A stretch of 64,000 nt of DNA from Odontocerum albicorne (taxonomy: Eukaryota; Arthropoda; Insecta; Trichoptera; Odontoceridae): contig OX463848.1 of the NCBI GenBank assembly GCA_949825065.1, positions 30,013,549-30,077,548 on the forward strand, in the 5' to 3' direction. The notes below the pieces were generated by a model, which was not told where the DNA came from, made no database searches, and worked only from the letters and a program-made list of their open reading frames with translations. Below are positions 54,501 to 60,907 of the stretch, piece after piece. Made by a program: the position numbers and the translations under genes. The first letter of the stretch is position 1; each line of letters opens with the position of its first letter.

Positions 54501-56050
54501 AATATTGGGAAACTGCAAAAAACTTAATTGAATCGGAAAGGTGAAAATATTTTTAGATGGGAAGGAGTTAATATGATTTATTATTTTTACAGATATCTGC
54601 AACACCAACGCCACCCAGTCAAGTAGCTCCTGCTCCAAAACCAGCTGTGAGTGTACCTGCCCCAGCCCCTCCTCCTCCCACCCTGGATGCCTTCCCAGCT
54701 CTTCAGCCCTCTGCTGTGCCCCCTGCCCAGCCCCAGTGGATCACTTCCAAAGCCAAAGATTCCCAACCTAAAGCCTCCAAGACTGTAACTGTCCCTCCAA
54801 AGCCTAAGCCATCCATAAATGATCTCGCCCAATTTCCTGCACCTCCTGTTGTCTCTTCGCAGCCTCACTGGGTGACAGCTAGATCCAAAGAACAAATGTC
54901 AAAATCGTCAAAGGCGGCTTCAGCTTCTAAAACTCCGTACTCGAACAATTCTCCCGATTCTTCAACCCCTCCTTCATCGCAGTTGCAATGGGTGGCGCCT
55001 AAATCCAAGGAACAAAGTAATAAAGCCTCCAAAGTAGCACCAGCACCACAAATACCAACAACACCTTCTTTGAACGACTCCTCAGACTTCCCCTCACTGA
55101 AGTCTAGCAAACAGAAAAATAAGAAGATTGAGAAAAGTGCAATGAAGAGTGTTGATGAAAGTTTTAATATAAGTAACAACAATAACAATAATAATAAAAA
55201 GGATAAAAAGAAAAACAAACCAACTGATAATTGTGAGCGTTTGTCCGATACTACTGATTTCAATACTAAAGACAGACATGGTGATAAAGAGAATACTAAG
55301 AATGGAATGGACTCGAATACAAAGAAAAAGAACAATCCATCAGAGAAGAAAAATATTTCTCCTAAAAATGGCCAATTAGAAGATAGTTTCAAAAATATGT
55401 GCGGTATAAATGCATCAGTTAATAAATCTGGGAATAAAACTTTGACTCACAATGAAGATCAATATTCATCTTCAATTCACAATCCGTCTGAGTTCAAATT
55501 TATGAAAAATGCACCGCCTCCCGGTTTTGATAATCGGTTTTCTTCTCAACCACCCATGTTTGCCGGGAGTGTCCCACCATGCAATGGATTCACATTCACT
55601 AGCTCATCTGGACAAAGTTACAATATACCTGCGCATAATTATGTTCAACCATTCAACTTCAACGAAAGAAACAAATTGCTCGTAACAAAATTCATGGAAA
55701 TTTTAGACAATCCGGCAACTATTCAGGATTTCAAACAATTATCACAATTATTCAGAGAAGGCAGCTATTCAGCCGAGTCGTACTACATTCATTGTTTAAA
55801 CTTAATGGGAAGCAGTTTCGAAGAAATGTTTCCAGAGTTGTTGGTTTTACTCCCAGACATCAGCAAACAACAAGAACTCTACAAAGTGTATGTAGCAAAA
55901 ACCAAATTTTGTCTAGAGATTTGCGAGATATGCGGACAAGTACTAAATATTGAAGATGCAAAGCCACACACAGACTTTCACGACATGCAATCAGCCTTTC
56001 CAGCCCTAGGCTCTCCGCTGGCTTCCCTGGCCATTGCCAGGCACAAGTAA
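31289..56050 (+). CDS. ZNF598: ZNF598/Hel2 homologue, RING-type E3 ubiquitin ligase of ribosome quality control
   Basis: Eight exons: 31289-31459, 35013-35267, 37832-37917, 39668-39906, 42803-42929, 46510-46841, 47417-47670 and 54593-56050, all GT-AG and in frame, about 973 residues. The family recognises collided ribosomes in the cytosol, ubiquitinates small-subunit proteins such as eS10 and uS10, and with GIGYF/4EHP represses translation. Seen in order: RING (C12-C15, C27-H29, C32-C35, C48-C51); the zinc-finger array (HHCKKC, EVYFCDLC, HPLCEFCDTRY, YCHLCDADG, H-x4-H pairs); a conserved basic helix SKQAARQARTLELQF; six FP(S/T/A)L motifs; a proline-rich PPPGF near residue 795, the GYF-domain ligand type; and the conserved C-terminal domain with FPELLVLLPDISKQQEL and CEICGQVL. 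Odd points: an Asn run then a Lys-rich stretch near residue 680, and transposons in most introns. Confidence 0.95.
32480..32800 (+). pseudogene. LINE reverse transcriptase remnant
   Basis: Reads TTGVRQHYVFDSLSF, equivalent to the 'TGVRQGC.LSP' block, then VVNLDDIEYVDDIALL with an intact YxDD box (about 32635-32680), after which the frame decays through a segment like LLYGSES. Several frame changes. Confidence 0.6.
33195..33620 (-). pseudogene. LINE family 2 fragment
   Basis: The plus-strand sequence GAGCAAGCAGAGAAGACAGAG and following is the complement of the common 3' end, and on the minus strand the thumb-side motif V-x-L-V-W-E lies near 33580. Same family as 7880-8115 and 40600-42060. Confidence 0.55.
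33760..34070 (+). pseudogene. CR1/L2-like LINE 3' remnant
   Basis: Contains LRSCVLVFKALNGVTLQYMI, the 'VFKALNG.AP.YL' motif of CR1/L2-type LINEs, and at the end D-I-D-T-F-K-R-I-L. Frames shift repeatedly. Confidence 0.55.
34085..34553. mobile_element. probable hAT-type nonautonomous element
   Basis: The right end, inverted, reads CAGCAAGAGTTCCCAAACTT followed by a CGGCCGC block, typical of hAT termini and their subterminal region. The left end (TTTTTCCAAAAAAAATTGGGGGTCGACGAC) is a degenerate counterpart. An 8-bp target duplication could not be found. Confidence 0.4.
35013..35267 (+). CDS. ZNF598: ZNF598 exon 2
   Basis: VIFTSMSQPFKNLDAKPYRI to EVYFCDLCVQNLK: the segment between RING and first classical fingers, including HHCKKC and HLRKEHE. 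Phase 0 on both sides. Confidence 0.93.
35268..36306. other. ZNF598 intron 2, 5' part
   Basis: A SINE tail at 35306-35365; otherwise nothing recognised. The hydrophobic minus-strand frame at 35920-36180 has no family resemblance. Confidence 0.45.
35306..35365 (+). repeat. SINE 3' tail, truncated copy
   Basis: AACATCTTTCTGGTTGGTTG followed by AAGATTGCCACATGGCAATA and ACTCGCCAGGTT, shared with the SINE copies at 46222-46425 and 63008-63220. The tRNA-like head is absent. Confidence 0.7.
36309..37595 (+). mobile_element. mariner family C (cecropia/Hsmar1-like), near-complete
   Basis: TA at 36307-36308 and 37596-37597; termini TTAGGTCCTTACATATGAAA and TTTCATATGTAAGGACCTAA, identical over at least 30 bp. 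The high terminal identity suggests a fairly recent insertion into ZNF598 intron 2. Confidence 0.95.
36499..37517 (+). pseudogene. mariner transposase with one nonsense codon, DD34D
   Basis: ATG at 36499 gives MENLKYRVI then a TAA, after which the frame stays open for the remaining ~330 codons to YFD and stop. Domains: helix-turn-helix (NTVRFWFQRFRSGNFDLQKK, GRPET), WVPHEL linker, catalytic TCDEKW, LLHDN and APTDS with 34 residues between the last two Asp. The ORF resembles the human SETMAR transposase part (cecropia subfamily). Translation from the internal Met at 36585 would lack the first helix-turn-helix segment. The gene is otherwise uncorrupted. Confidence 0.93.
37832..37917 (+). CDS. 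ZNF598: ZNF598 exon 3
   Basis: IFTSERKCYTRQQLGFHRRK followed by GDPDDTSHK: the most conserved stretch of the family between zinc fingers. 86 bp, starts phase 0, ends phase 2; too short for ORF scans and found by family reading. Confidence 0.95.
37981..38174 (+). repeat. 80-bp tandem repeat, three units
   Basis: Units start GGGCAGATTTCTWTAGTAAT at 37981, 38061 and 38141, period exactly 80 bp, 95% or more identical by eye. The third unit is cut at 38176 by mariner B copy 2 and resumes at 39471-39510 (CAATATCCAATGACAATACA). In ZNF598 intron 3. Confidence 0.95.
38177..39468 (-). mobile_element. mariner family B, copy 2 (defective)
   Basis: TA at 38175-38176 and 39469-39470, terminal CTAGGTTAGTCAATAAG on both sides, perfectly inverted. 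Removing the element and one TA restores the tandem-repeat unit. It retains about 64 bp of 5' untranslated sequence that copy 1 lacks. Confidence 0.95.
38242..39290 (-). pseudogene. mariner B transposase pseudogene
   Basis: More than 90% like copy 1 by eye. One frameshift near 38895 (around the LSEQHLEQF block upstream) and a nonsense codon replacing Glu after FSSN near 38372, before the last ~50 residues. The three catalytic Asp (MDEAW, HQDN, APSD) are still coded. Confidence 0.92.
39561..39587 (+). repeat. (GT)13 microsatellite
   Basis: Pure GT run 80 bp upstream of ZNF598 exon 4, between the mariner/tandem repeat and the splice acceptor. Confidence 0.97.
39668..39906 (+). CDS. ZNF598: ZNF598 exon 4 (zinc fingers)
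   Basis: GHPLCEFCDTRYMDTDELFR, HLYCHLCDADGYHRFYGSY and HYLCEEGECGEQ: three linked zinc-binding segments. Enters in phase 2 and ends after one base of an Ala codon. Confidence 0.96.
39907..42802. other. ZNF598 intron 4
   Basis: Mostly the LINE family 2 copy at 40600-42060; 39907-40590 and 42070-42800 show nothing recognisable. Confidence 0.5.
40600..42060 (-). pseudogene. LINE family 2, long decayed copy
   Basis: The minus strand runs from a reverse transcriptase box LLYADN (about 41960; D replaced by N) through a segment ending LVPTLTYGREAW (near 41620) to the family 3' end near 40610. About 300 bp longer between these points than expected, so another insertion may be present. Confidence 0.55.
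42803..42929 (+). CDS. ZNF598: ZNF598 exon 5
   Basis: HKASEHGRGLSKQAARQART then LELQFTLTPRP: the conserved arginine-rich helix after the zinc fingers. Noticeably GC-rich against its surroundings, as are the other exons here. Confidence 0.93.
43230..43932 (-). pseudogene. CR1/jockey-group LINE C-terminal part
   Basis: At 43932-43687 the minus strand reads IHRDIIKFFGVFLDSKLSYN and HQCLSIKEIQTLRNSFAMS (reverse transcriptase thumb); at 43426-43238 it reads VDGPMVWNGPSLSVRDRG and CSFRKHLKTTFFGRSY, the standard 'AGP.WNSLP..VR......F...LK..L' end. 5'-truncated. Confidence 0.65.
44134..44185. repeat. perfect 22-bp inverted repeat (hairpin)
   Basis: Arms 44134-44155 (AAGACAATATTGTTTTCGGC then TC) and 44164-44185 are exactly complementary, loop AATTACTG. 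Sequence upstream (CAGCGGTTCTAAATCTG at 44110) looks like a hAT terminus, so it may lie inside a hAT-type MITE. Confidence 0.95.
44535..45731 (-). CDS. mariner family D transposase, open, DD34D
   Basis: A 398-codon frame. The transposase proper begins at MKKMGHRYV (45704) or at the upstream Met and reaches KGDYVEK; with no stop there, the frame continues through the terminal inverted repeat and about 60 bp of flank. Catalytic residues: TMDETC, FHQDN, TPSDY, 34 residues between the last two. The helix-turn-helix has a local shortening at ELADISKSAGHRIL, where relatives have about four more residues, and the Trp after MDET is Cys. These may impair DNA binding and catalysis although the frame is open. 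Confidence 0.9.
   Translation of the reverse strand: MNALSEFVNMKKMGHRYVIQYIHLKGLSPTNIKAELDSTLGESAPSFTTVKYWVAEFKRGRTSCQDDHRSGRPNEVTTPEMVKKIHKMVLDDRRLKVRELADISKSAGHRILTENLDMRKLCARWVPRLLTIEQKQYREDVSIECLAMFHSNKAEFLRRFITMDETCVHHFTPETKKQSKQWTERGESAPKKAKTVPSAGKVMALVFWDARGIIFIDYVQKGKTINGEYYANLLQRLSDEIKKKRPHLAKKKVLFHQDNAPVHTSVIAVAKINELKFELLPHAPYSPDLTPSDYFLFPTLKKWLGGKRFANNEEVESAVDGYFEALDGSHYKQGIEAIEHCWEKCVELKGDYVEKLKIFFPKFFVFSLLGRVLLGLPSYMILTILFKLLVSFQFFISY
44598..45882 (-). mobile_element. mariner family D element
   Basis: TA at 44596-44597 and 45883-45884; termini CGAGGGTAGTCCCAAAAGTA and TACTTCTGGGACCACCCTCG. 1285 bp. In ZNF598 intron 5, antisense to it. Confidence 0.93.
46222..46425 (+). repeat. 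tRNA-derived SINE, near full-length
   Basis: Head with CCTCTGTGGCCTAGTTAGTA (A box TGGCCTAGTTAG) and GCAGGTTCAATTCCC (B box GGTTCAATTCC) 45-50 bp further, then a unique body and the tail AGATTGCCGCATGGCAATAA with CTACCAGGTTG. The same tail and head occur at 63008-63220. Polymerase III promoter boxes are still recognisable. Confidence 0.8.
46510..46841 (+). CDS. ZNF598: ZNF598 exon 6
   Basis: Low-complexity Pro/Ser-rich region beginning MDQEIVHENLREEPPPPVAP with two FPxL motifs (HFPTLGD, NFPALSL). The exon boundaries follow from phase 2 in and phase 1 out. Confidence 0.9.
46842..47416. other. ZNF598 intron 6, nothing recognised
   Basis: AT-rich, no coding or repeat similarity to other parts of the window. 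One of the few introns here without an identifiable transposon. Confidence 0.55.
47417..47670 (+). CDS. ZNF598: ZNF598 exon 7
   Basis: Starts after the acceptor ttttttccag: KPNVSIQVHNRPQSSSNRFS, then a charged helix LADEKQQLEANKRFMEEFPS and to SSSIAKK. The donor GTAACC follows a phase 0 codon. Confidence 0.9.
47725..47860 (+). repeat. LINE family 2 short fragment
   Basis: Reads YECEMWT then INPVEMCVLRKIYGGTMYD, the 'YG.EMWT......VEMR.LRRI.GVTM.D' connection motif, also at 54050-54110. Confidence 0.5.
47880..49928 (-). mobile_element. mariner family E, copy 1, interrupted by a LINE
   Basis: N-terminal part at 49928-49655 (LKKTAAESHRMLIEAYGEHA, GKSQCFEWFKKFKSGDFDVR, then the LLDEDDAQTQQQQLAD region), C-terminal part at 48668-47890 with many lesions (GKWVPHE, KNGYISR, SPDLAPSDYYLFASMRHALA, WFASKEQQFFWSGIHKLPKR). 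The two parts join at ...CGCGGATC / AATTAAATG, exactly the sequence seen uninterrupted in copy 2 at 63630-63650. The distal termini were not recognised. Dead copy. Confidence 0.8.
48669..49654 (-). pseudogene. 5'-truncated jockey-clade LINE inserted in mariner E
   Basis: Begins abruptly on the minus strand with GSNLGPLLFLILIDDIQNS, then FADDLKIFKKINS (active site F-ADD), FNINKCVCVSYKR, FKDLGVTFDVGL, and ends with CPAILEALSLYVPNKYIRAR and SVTRGIEILNQLND, followed by an A-rich tail (complement of 48669-48690). About 986 bp. Several frame changes. Confidence 0.85.
49930..50870 (-). mobile_element. mariner family F, internally deleted
   Basis: TA at 49928-49929 and 50871-50872; termini TCCAGAAAGTAAGTGTACTG and CAGTACACTTACTTTCTGGA, perfect over 21 bp. 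Inserted next to the 5' end of the mariner E relic. 941 bp instead of the usual ~1.3 kb. Confidence 0.92.
50020..50711 (-). pseudogene. mariner F transposase deletion derivative
   Basis: N-terminal MSIQSPAKCEICGVIRYLIW to VYKWCHEFKNGHVT, then a jump with frame change to KTTISAKKIMASVFWDCQGI and an open C-terminal half with LLHDN and APSDY (34 residues apart) to NGDYVEK. About 130 residues including the first catalytic Asp are gone. Confidence 0.88.
51245..51400 (-). pseudogene. jockey-like LINE 3' fragment
   Basis: The minus strand reads VVNCPALLQRLALDVPNNYT, equal to the NCPAILEALSLYVPNKYI motif of the LINE at 48669-49654; near-identical nucleotides occur at 11583-11640. Confidence 0.65.
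51400..51479 (+). repeat. TATG/TA-rich simple repeat
   Basis: Alternating purine-pyrimidine tract (TATGTATGTAAATACG and similar) that serves as the TA-rich target of the Tc1 element that follows. Confidence 0.8.
51790..52896 (-). pseudogene. Tc1 transposase relic with a candidate intron
   Basis: Paired-like DNA-binding N-terminus (GMSTRDIATKIGCNQSTVAR), then frame changes near 52680 and 52240. Catalytic segments: FLDASKFNIWGSYG (first Asp; the following Glu is Ala), FQDNSAPCHRARR (second Asp) and PWPGNSPDLNPIENLW (Glu). Between the last two, 52135-52057, a 79-nt stretch with stop codons starts GTAATT and ends TTTTTTTTAG; its removal joins RR to ITNFKENM in frame and gives 35 residues between Asp and Glu. 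Not functional as it stands. Confidence 0.85.
52057..52135 (-). other. candidate 79-nt spliceosomal intron inside the Tc1 gene
   Basis: Minus-strand donor GGGTAATT, AT-rich body, polypyrimidine run and TAG acceptor. Phase 0. Without splicing the frame stops within six codons. Confidence 0.6.
53390..54300 (+). pseudogene. LINE family 2, best-preserved copy in the window
   Basis: Reads IQVNGALTK, VKQECIMSSWLFNIYIDSCV (block 'G.RQGC.MSP.LFN.Y.D'), NVYELLYADDMVMLTESED (active site), INKLYEKCEEKDLRMDVAKS, a FRYLG-equivalent region, QVNGALKHIYSNQ, GAKLDI and NVSLRRIHGVTM. Frameshifts after 53715. 5'- and 3'-truncated. The organisation is RTE-like; other copies: 25050, 33195, 40600, 47725 and the 3' ends in POLG2 introns. 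Confidence 0.75.
54593..56050 (+). CDS. ZNF598: ZNF598 exon 8 (terminal)
   Basis: The longest exon: 485 codons. It starts ISATPTPPSQVAPAPKPAVS in a Pro/Ala-rich region; has FPxL-type motifs (AFPALQ, DFPSLKS, AFPALGS), three repeats of the type QPxWVT/SxKxKE/D (residues near 535, 580 and 625), an Asn-Lys run at 55165-55225, NAPPPGFDNR (GYF ligand) at 55508, and the conserved C-terminal domain with a CEIC...H...H zinc-binding pair. Two long minus-strand frames within it are shadows of its biased composition. Confidence 0.95.
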   Translation: MSATPTPPSQVAPAPKPAVSVPAPAPPPPTLDAFPALQPSAVPPAQPQWITSKAKDSQPKASKTVTVPPKPKPSINDLAQFPAPPVVSSQPHWVTARSKEQMSKSSKAASASKTPYSNNSPDSSTPPSSQLQWVAPKSKEQSNKASKVAPAPQIPTTPSLNDSSDFPSLKSSKQKNKKIEKSAMKSVDESFNISNNNNNNNKKDKKKNKPTDNCERLSDTTDFNTKDRHGDKENTKNGMDSNTKKKNNPSEKKNISPKNGQLEDSFKNMCGINASVNKSGNKTLTHNEDQYSSSIHNPSEFKFMKNAPPPGFDNRFSSQPPMFAGSVPPCNGFTFTSSSGQSYNIPAHNYVQPFNFNERNKLLVTKFMEILDNPATIQDFKQLSQLFREGSYSAESYYIHCLNLMGSSFEEMFPELLVLLPDISKQQELYKVYVAKTKFCLEICEICGQVLNIEDAKPHTDFHDMQSAFPALGSPLASLAIARHK

Positions 56051-57296
56051 ACATTTCTAGTGGTGCGCAATACTCGAGTGCCTTATGTGAATATTCCCGC
56101 TGTTCCTTCTCTGTTTACCATGTTTTGATTGTTAAACTTTAATGTTTATTTTAATGAGAAACATTGTTTTACTAAGAACTGTAAATATTGTTTACTATTA
56201 TTTATTTGAATTGTTTGTAAACATTTATTTATCGTGTTACTTTTTTCTATAATTATCAACATGTGTATATTTCAGATTTGTACATAATTTATTTTCATTT
56301 ATGACTACATAGTTGACATTGAGAATGCACCCACAACCGGACTCATACTTCTCAACATTCTGTTATTTTATTTTTCTCTCACATATGGCACATTCGCATG
56401 CTAATCGATAGTGCAATGGAAATATCTGTACAGTATTATTACATATTTAGCCAACATTTTACTAAGAATACCTTATCTCTTATAGCAAACTAATATTTTA
56501 TAATAATTATTGCTATGGCAAATTATTTATTTAATAATTGTTGACCCTCTAACTATTAATTGTCTTCTGTTAATCTGTCTTAGGTCATATATTTTTAAAG
56601 CTAAAGTTAAAAGATCCATAAATGATGTATGTGTGGATTCAAAATAATTAAAATCAGCATATGTTAAATTCTTACTTTTTTCCTTAAATTTAATAGAATA
56701 TTTGACTCTTGAGAGCAGTTGCCATTTATCTGTGTACATACTTTTATATTAAGAATGACCAAATCATTATGAAACTAAAATCATTATACATATTTCTCAG
56801 CAGTGGTGGTAATGATATTAAAGGATTGAGATATTCTTTCGAAAATATATCAATTACACTTGTAAAATAATATCATTTAAAATCATTTGGTGTATTTTTC
56901 AGTATAATATTAGCCACATACATTATTTATTTTATATAATCTTTAGAGAGTCTTTTTATGATGACTGGATTACTAAGACAAACAATCAATACCTAGTAAA
57001 ACACGTGTATAGATTTAACATCTCGAGAAGCTCGTGTGTGATTTCTTGAAATCATGGTTTTTTTTAAATATCTTACACCTAGTTAAAGCTATTTTATGGA
57101 ATAATACGAATACATTGTCATTTTGTGAGTTAACACAAAGGCTAAACACAATTGTTGCTCATTTAGCTCAGATGGATTAATTATATTTTACATTTGCTAA
57201 AAACACAATTATTTATATAAGTGTATTATAAATAGCAAAAGTTGATGTCTCAATGTCTTGATGTAATTTTCTATTTTTATTTTGTTACCGAATAAA
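56051..57296 (+). promoter_or_regulatory. ZNF598 3' UTR with candidate poly(A) signal
   Basis: AATAAA at 57291-57296, about 1.2 kb after the stop; further AATAAA near 57457. No coding seen. Which signal is used is not determinable from sequence. Confidence 0.45.
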
Positions 57297-58559
57297 TGTA
57301 TTAACTAAGTGTAACTGTTAACGTATTTAAAAAAATGTATTAGGTAATTTATGAACACTTCAATATGTGTGCAAGTGTATTCATTTTCATAGTTAATACG
57401 AGTAGATACCAGTGATATGATATTGTTGTGGAAGAATTCATTTATCAAGTTTTAATAATAAAGGGACTTCAAAGTTAGTATCTAATCGCAAAATTGTAAT
57501 TTGTCAAAATAATCAGATTAAAAACCTTTCAGTGCAGAGATCAGTGAACAGTTGATTGTGTAATAAACAATTCAAAACTGACTTGTTAGTTAGTATATAA
57601 CTGTCTATAAAGTCTATAACTGTCTCACTCCTGAGTATGTATTTAATTTGTCGCTCAATTTGCCCGTTTTTTATTTATCTTCCTGTTTACAATCCTAATA
57701 TTTTTTTATGTATATGTCTGTAACCCCTTTTCAGTCTCTCAGTCCTTATATTTTTTTTACATTCTAAATTAAAGTACAAACCTTTGATTATCCCCAAAAT
57801 AAGCTCTCCTCTTAAAAAAAATAAATGAGTTGATTATAATCCATCAATCAAAAATGAATCTAGTAGTATTTTTTTCCAAGAGAATTTAAAAAACAAATCA
57901 ATTAAATTATTCTCAGTTGACGACCCCTATATTAGTTGAATCAAATTGGGAATATGTATATTTCTGTTAAAAATGTAAACCAACAAATTCCTTAAATGGC
58001 TTTTGCATAACAATGATGAATTGTTATTCATCATTTTAAAATGTTAAATTCTGAACTATGAGTAAATTATCTTTGTAATATTTACAAAAACACTATGATA
58101 CATATGTTGAACACCATGATACTTGAGTTGATTGTTTTTGAAAAGATCAAAATAAATGAGCTTCACTTTTGTGGAAAATTTGCACTTTTTTATTCTACAA
58201 AAGTTGATCTCAATCATTATTTTTTCAAAAAGGATATGTTTTACCACTCAGTAAATTCATCTAAATTTACTTTTTATTATTGTTATATCATTTCTTCAGA
58301 TTATTTTTTTATCTATCGAAATATTTTATTTAAATTTTAAATATCTAAAAACCTAAAATGTTTTTCTTAAAATTTTATTTTAATTTTTATAGGTGATTAT
58401 TTATCAAACATGACAATTGTAAATTTTTATATTGATAAATAAATACTACAATTATAAAAATATTAATAATGTTCTAACTTACACCTTTAGAATAAATTTT
58501 TTTTTTTCATATGTATCGAACAGAATTTGTTTACTTGAAATTCAGTTTATTTGAACAAA
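57297..58559. other. intergenic, nothing recognised
   Basis: AT-rich; several short frames without family resemblance. Confidence 0.5.
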
Positions 58560-60110
58560 AACAGCATATATTTCATCGTCTATTTAAAGATATAGAAATC
58601 CCAAAAAATTACCGCCCATAACCAAAATAGTAAATAATGCTAATTATATTAATATTAATAATGCAAAATTCTTCATAAAAAACTCTTTAGAATTAATAAA
58701 CTGCCTAAATCTCAAAAATGCAACCCTCCCTCTCTCCTTCGATATTGTTAACTTGTTTGCAAGTATACCCATAAAAGAAACCAAAACGATTATAAAAGAA
58801 GTATGATATTCAACACTAGCAATATTTCAAAGGAATTACTCGTAGCAGGAGACCTGGTCCTAAACCAAACTACTTCCAATTTAACAACAATATTTACAAA
58901 CAACACGAAGGCATGGCGATGGGAATTCCATCAAGTCCTCAGGTTGCAGATATATTCCTCAACGACATAGAAAAGAAAATATTTAATAGCAAATCCCCAT
59001 TCTTAAAATATGTTTTATTATACCGGCAATATATTGATGACATTATTTGCTTATGATATGGCACAGAAAGACAACTCAAAATATTCTTCTCATCACTTGA
59101 CACTGGCGTATACTCCTTCATATATAGAAGTTCACGGCCATTATTCAAAGAGAGAGAGAGAGAGAAAATAATTCTCAAGTACCTTAACTAGTTTCATGAA
59201 AAAATTAAATTCACATTAGAAATAGGCCATAGCGGATGTTGAAACTTTTTAGATTTATGTTTTAAAATGATAAATAACAAAATAGATAACAATATTTACC
59301 GAAAAGAAACTTATGTACAGACATGGCCATTCACAGTACACTCAATCACCCTTTGATCCAATGATTAATAGATTATTAAACACACCGGTGTCTAAAAATA
59401 ACTTTGAATAGGAATTAAATACAATCAAAGCAATACCTTCTAATAACTGATACTCTTCAAACATAATAAATAAAAAATTATTTAAAAAAACAAATCTATG
59501 TAAATAAATATTTATGTCCGCATGTTTAAAAAAACAACCTAAACAATGGCTTCGAATAATTTACATAAATAATAATTTAACTCACTTTCTAAAACAATGC
59601 CTAAAGAAATTCAACCAGCCTATTATACGGCAAATAAGTTAAGAAATAAACTGATTAACAATAAAGATACAAAGAGTCAACTGGCCCGATCTGAAGTTGC
59701 AAAAATTAAAATGTAATGACTTCATATTTTTATACAGGCAAGACAAAAAGAATCTTTGAAAAAAGAGTTAGGGACATTTGAGATGTCTAAATAATAATTT
59801 TTCAGAGTTCGCTAACCGCTTTATCGAAAAAACCATTAGTTTAATATCAATCATAGTTTGCGGATTCCCCACACAACACAAGCAGGGGAGGATTGCAGCT
59901 AGACAACTTAGAAATTCTCGAGATTAGAAAAAGCGTTATATGTCAAAACATTATAAAGAACCAAATTTTAACTCTTGACGCCTACCTACTCCCCTGCCCT
60001 TATTTGCCACTAGTCCCTTCCCCCTCTCGTGTACTCACTACAGTTAGAAAAAATATATTTTAGACAATTTAGTTCATCTTCACCTGACGAGGAAGACGGA
60101 AGTCTTTGAA
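58560..60110 (+). pseudogene. Penelope-like retroelement (RT plus GIY-YIG), decayed
   Basis: With frame changes: IPKNYRP (58595), LSFDIVNLFASIPIKET (about 58735-58790), NNIYKQHEGMAMGIPSSPQV and ADIFLNDIEKK (58890-58980), KYVLLYRQYIDDIICL (active site YIDD, 59007-59055), [47 protein letters not shown], then a nuclease relic KIKCNDF with YTGKTKRIFEKRVRD (GIY-YIG type, about 59705-59780). The 3' end has CCTGACGAGGAAGACGGAAG and TTGAAACCAG, the typical Penelope end. Penelope enzymes prime on DNA nicks and are distinct from LINEs. Clearly inactive. Confidence 0.85.
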
Positions 60111-60903
60111 ACCAGTAGTGAACTCAAATAAAACAGTGGTGAATACAAAATAAAAAATGTTTTATTTATTTTATTAAAAAATTTATAAACATGATACCAC
60201 AAAGTGAATGAAATGTCTCAAGATCCAAGAAAAAATATTCAATTATCTTTCAGTTTTGAATGGATCCTCAAATATTTTGTTTTAATTTAAATGATGCTAT
60301 ATTTTACCCAAGTTTATTTAACTTTAGAATGTTTTATTACAATGTAATTAAAATTTAACATTTACTTAAACCAAAAAAAGTTAAATACTCATACATGTGC
60401 AACTCAGACAAGTCTTGTTTCCATCTAATATAATTAAATTTCCAAAAAGTAAAATAAATAATCACCGGAATTGTTTCAAACAGCTATAGCATACTCGTAC
60501 GTGCCAAAACTTGAATGAGGGTTAAACAAAGTTGTCTTCTCACTGCTCGATTTTACCATATTATTACTCTCCTCTTACACCATACACTGGTATTCCATCA
60601 GGAGATATATAGTCGGACGTCATGTTTTAAAGTTTATCATTCACGTTAATTAAACAGGCACCTCAGGTTTGATTCCTGGCGTCTTCACTTCCAGACTGAG
60701 TTAACTCTTAAAACATTAAACATCTGAATTTATATTTTTCCCACAATTTTCAAACAATTAACCAACACACGCAAGCCTCTTCCATCCATAGGATGTTTGA
60801 CAATCATACTCAATCACGAGGAATAGCCAATTATATCACATATTGTTGGAACAGATTTGAGATTGTAATATTGCATTGGAATATAGTTCTTTCATTGAAT
60901 TGT
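60111..60903. other. intergenic, nothing recognised
   Basis: AT-rich flank between the Penelope relic and piggyBac P1 copy 2; no repeat or gene identified. Confidence 0.5.
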
Positions 60904-60907
60904 TTAA

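Noticed and set aside
54587..55392. Two long minus-strand ORFs (Gly/Arg/Leu-rich and Leu/Phe-rich)
   Set aside because: They are complements of the Pro- and Lys/Asn-rich ZNF598 exon; composition explains the open frames.
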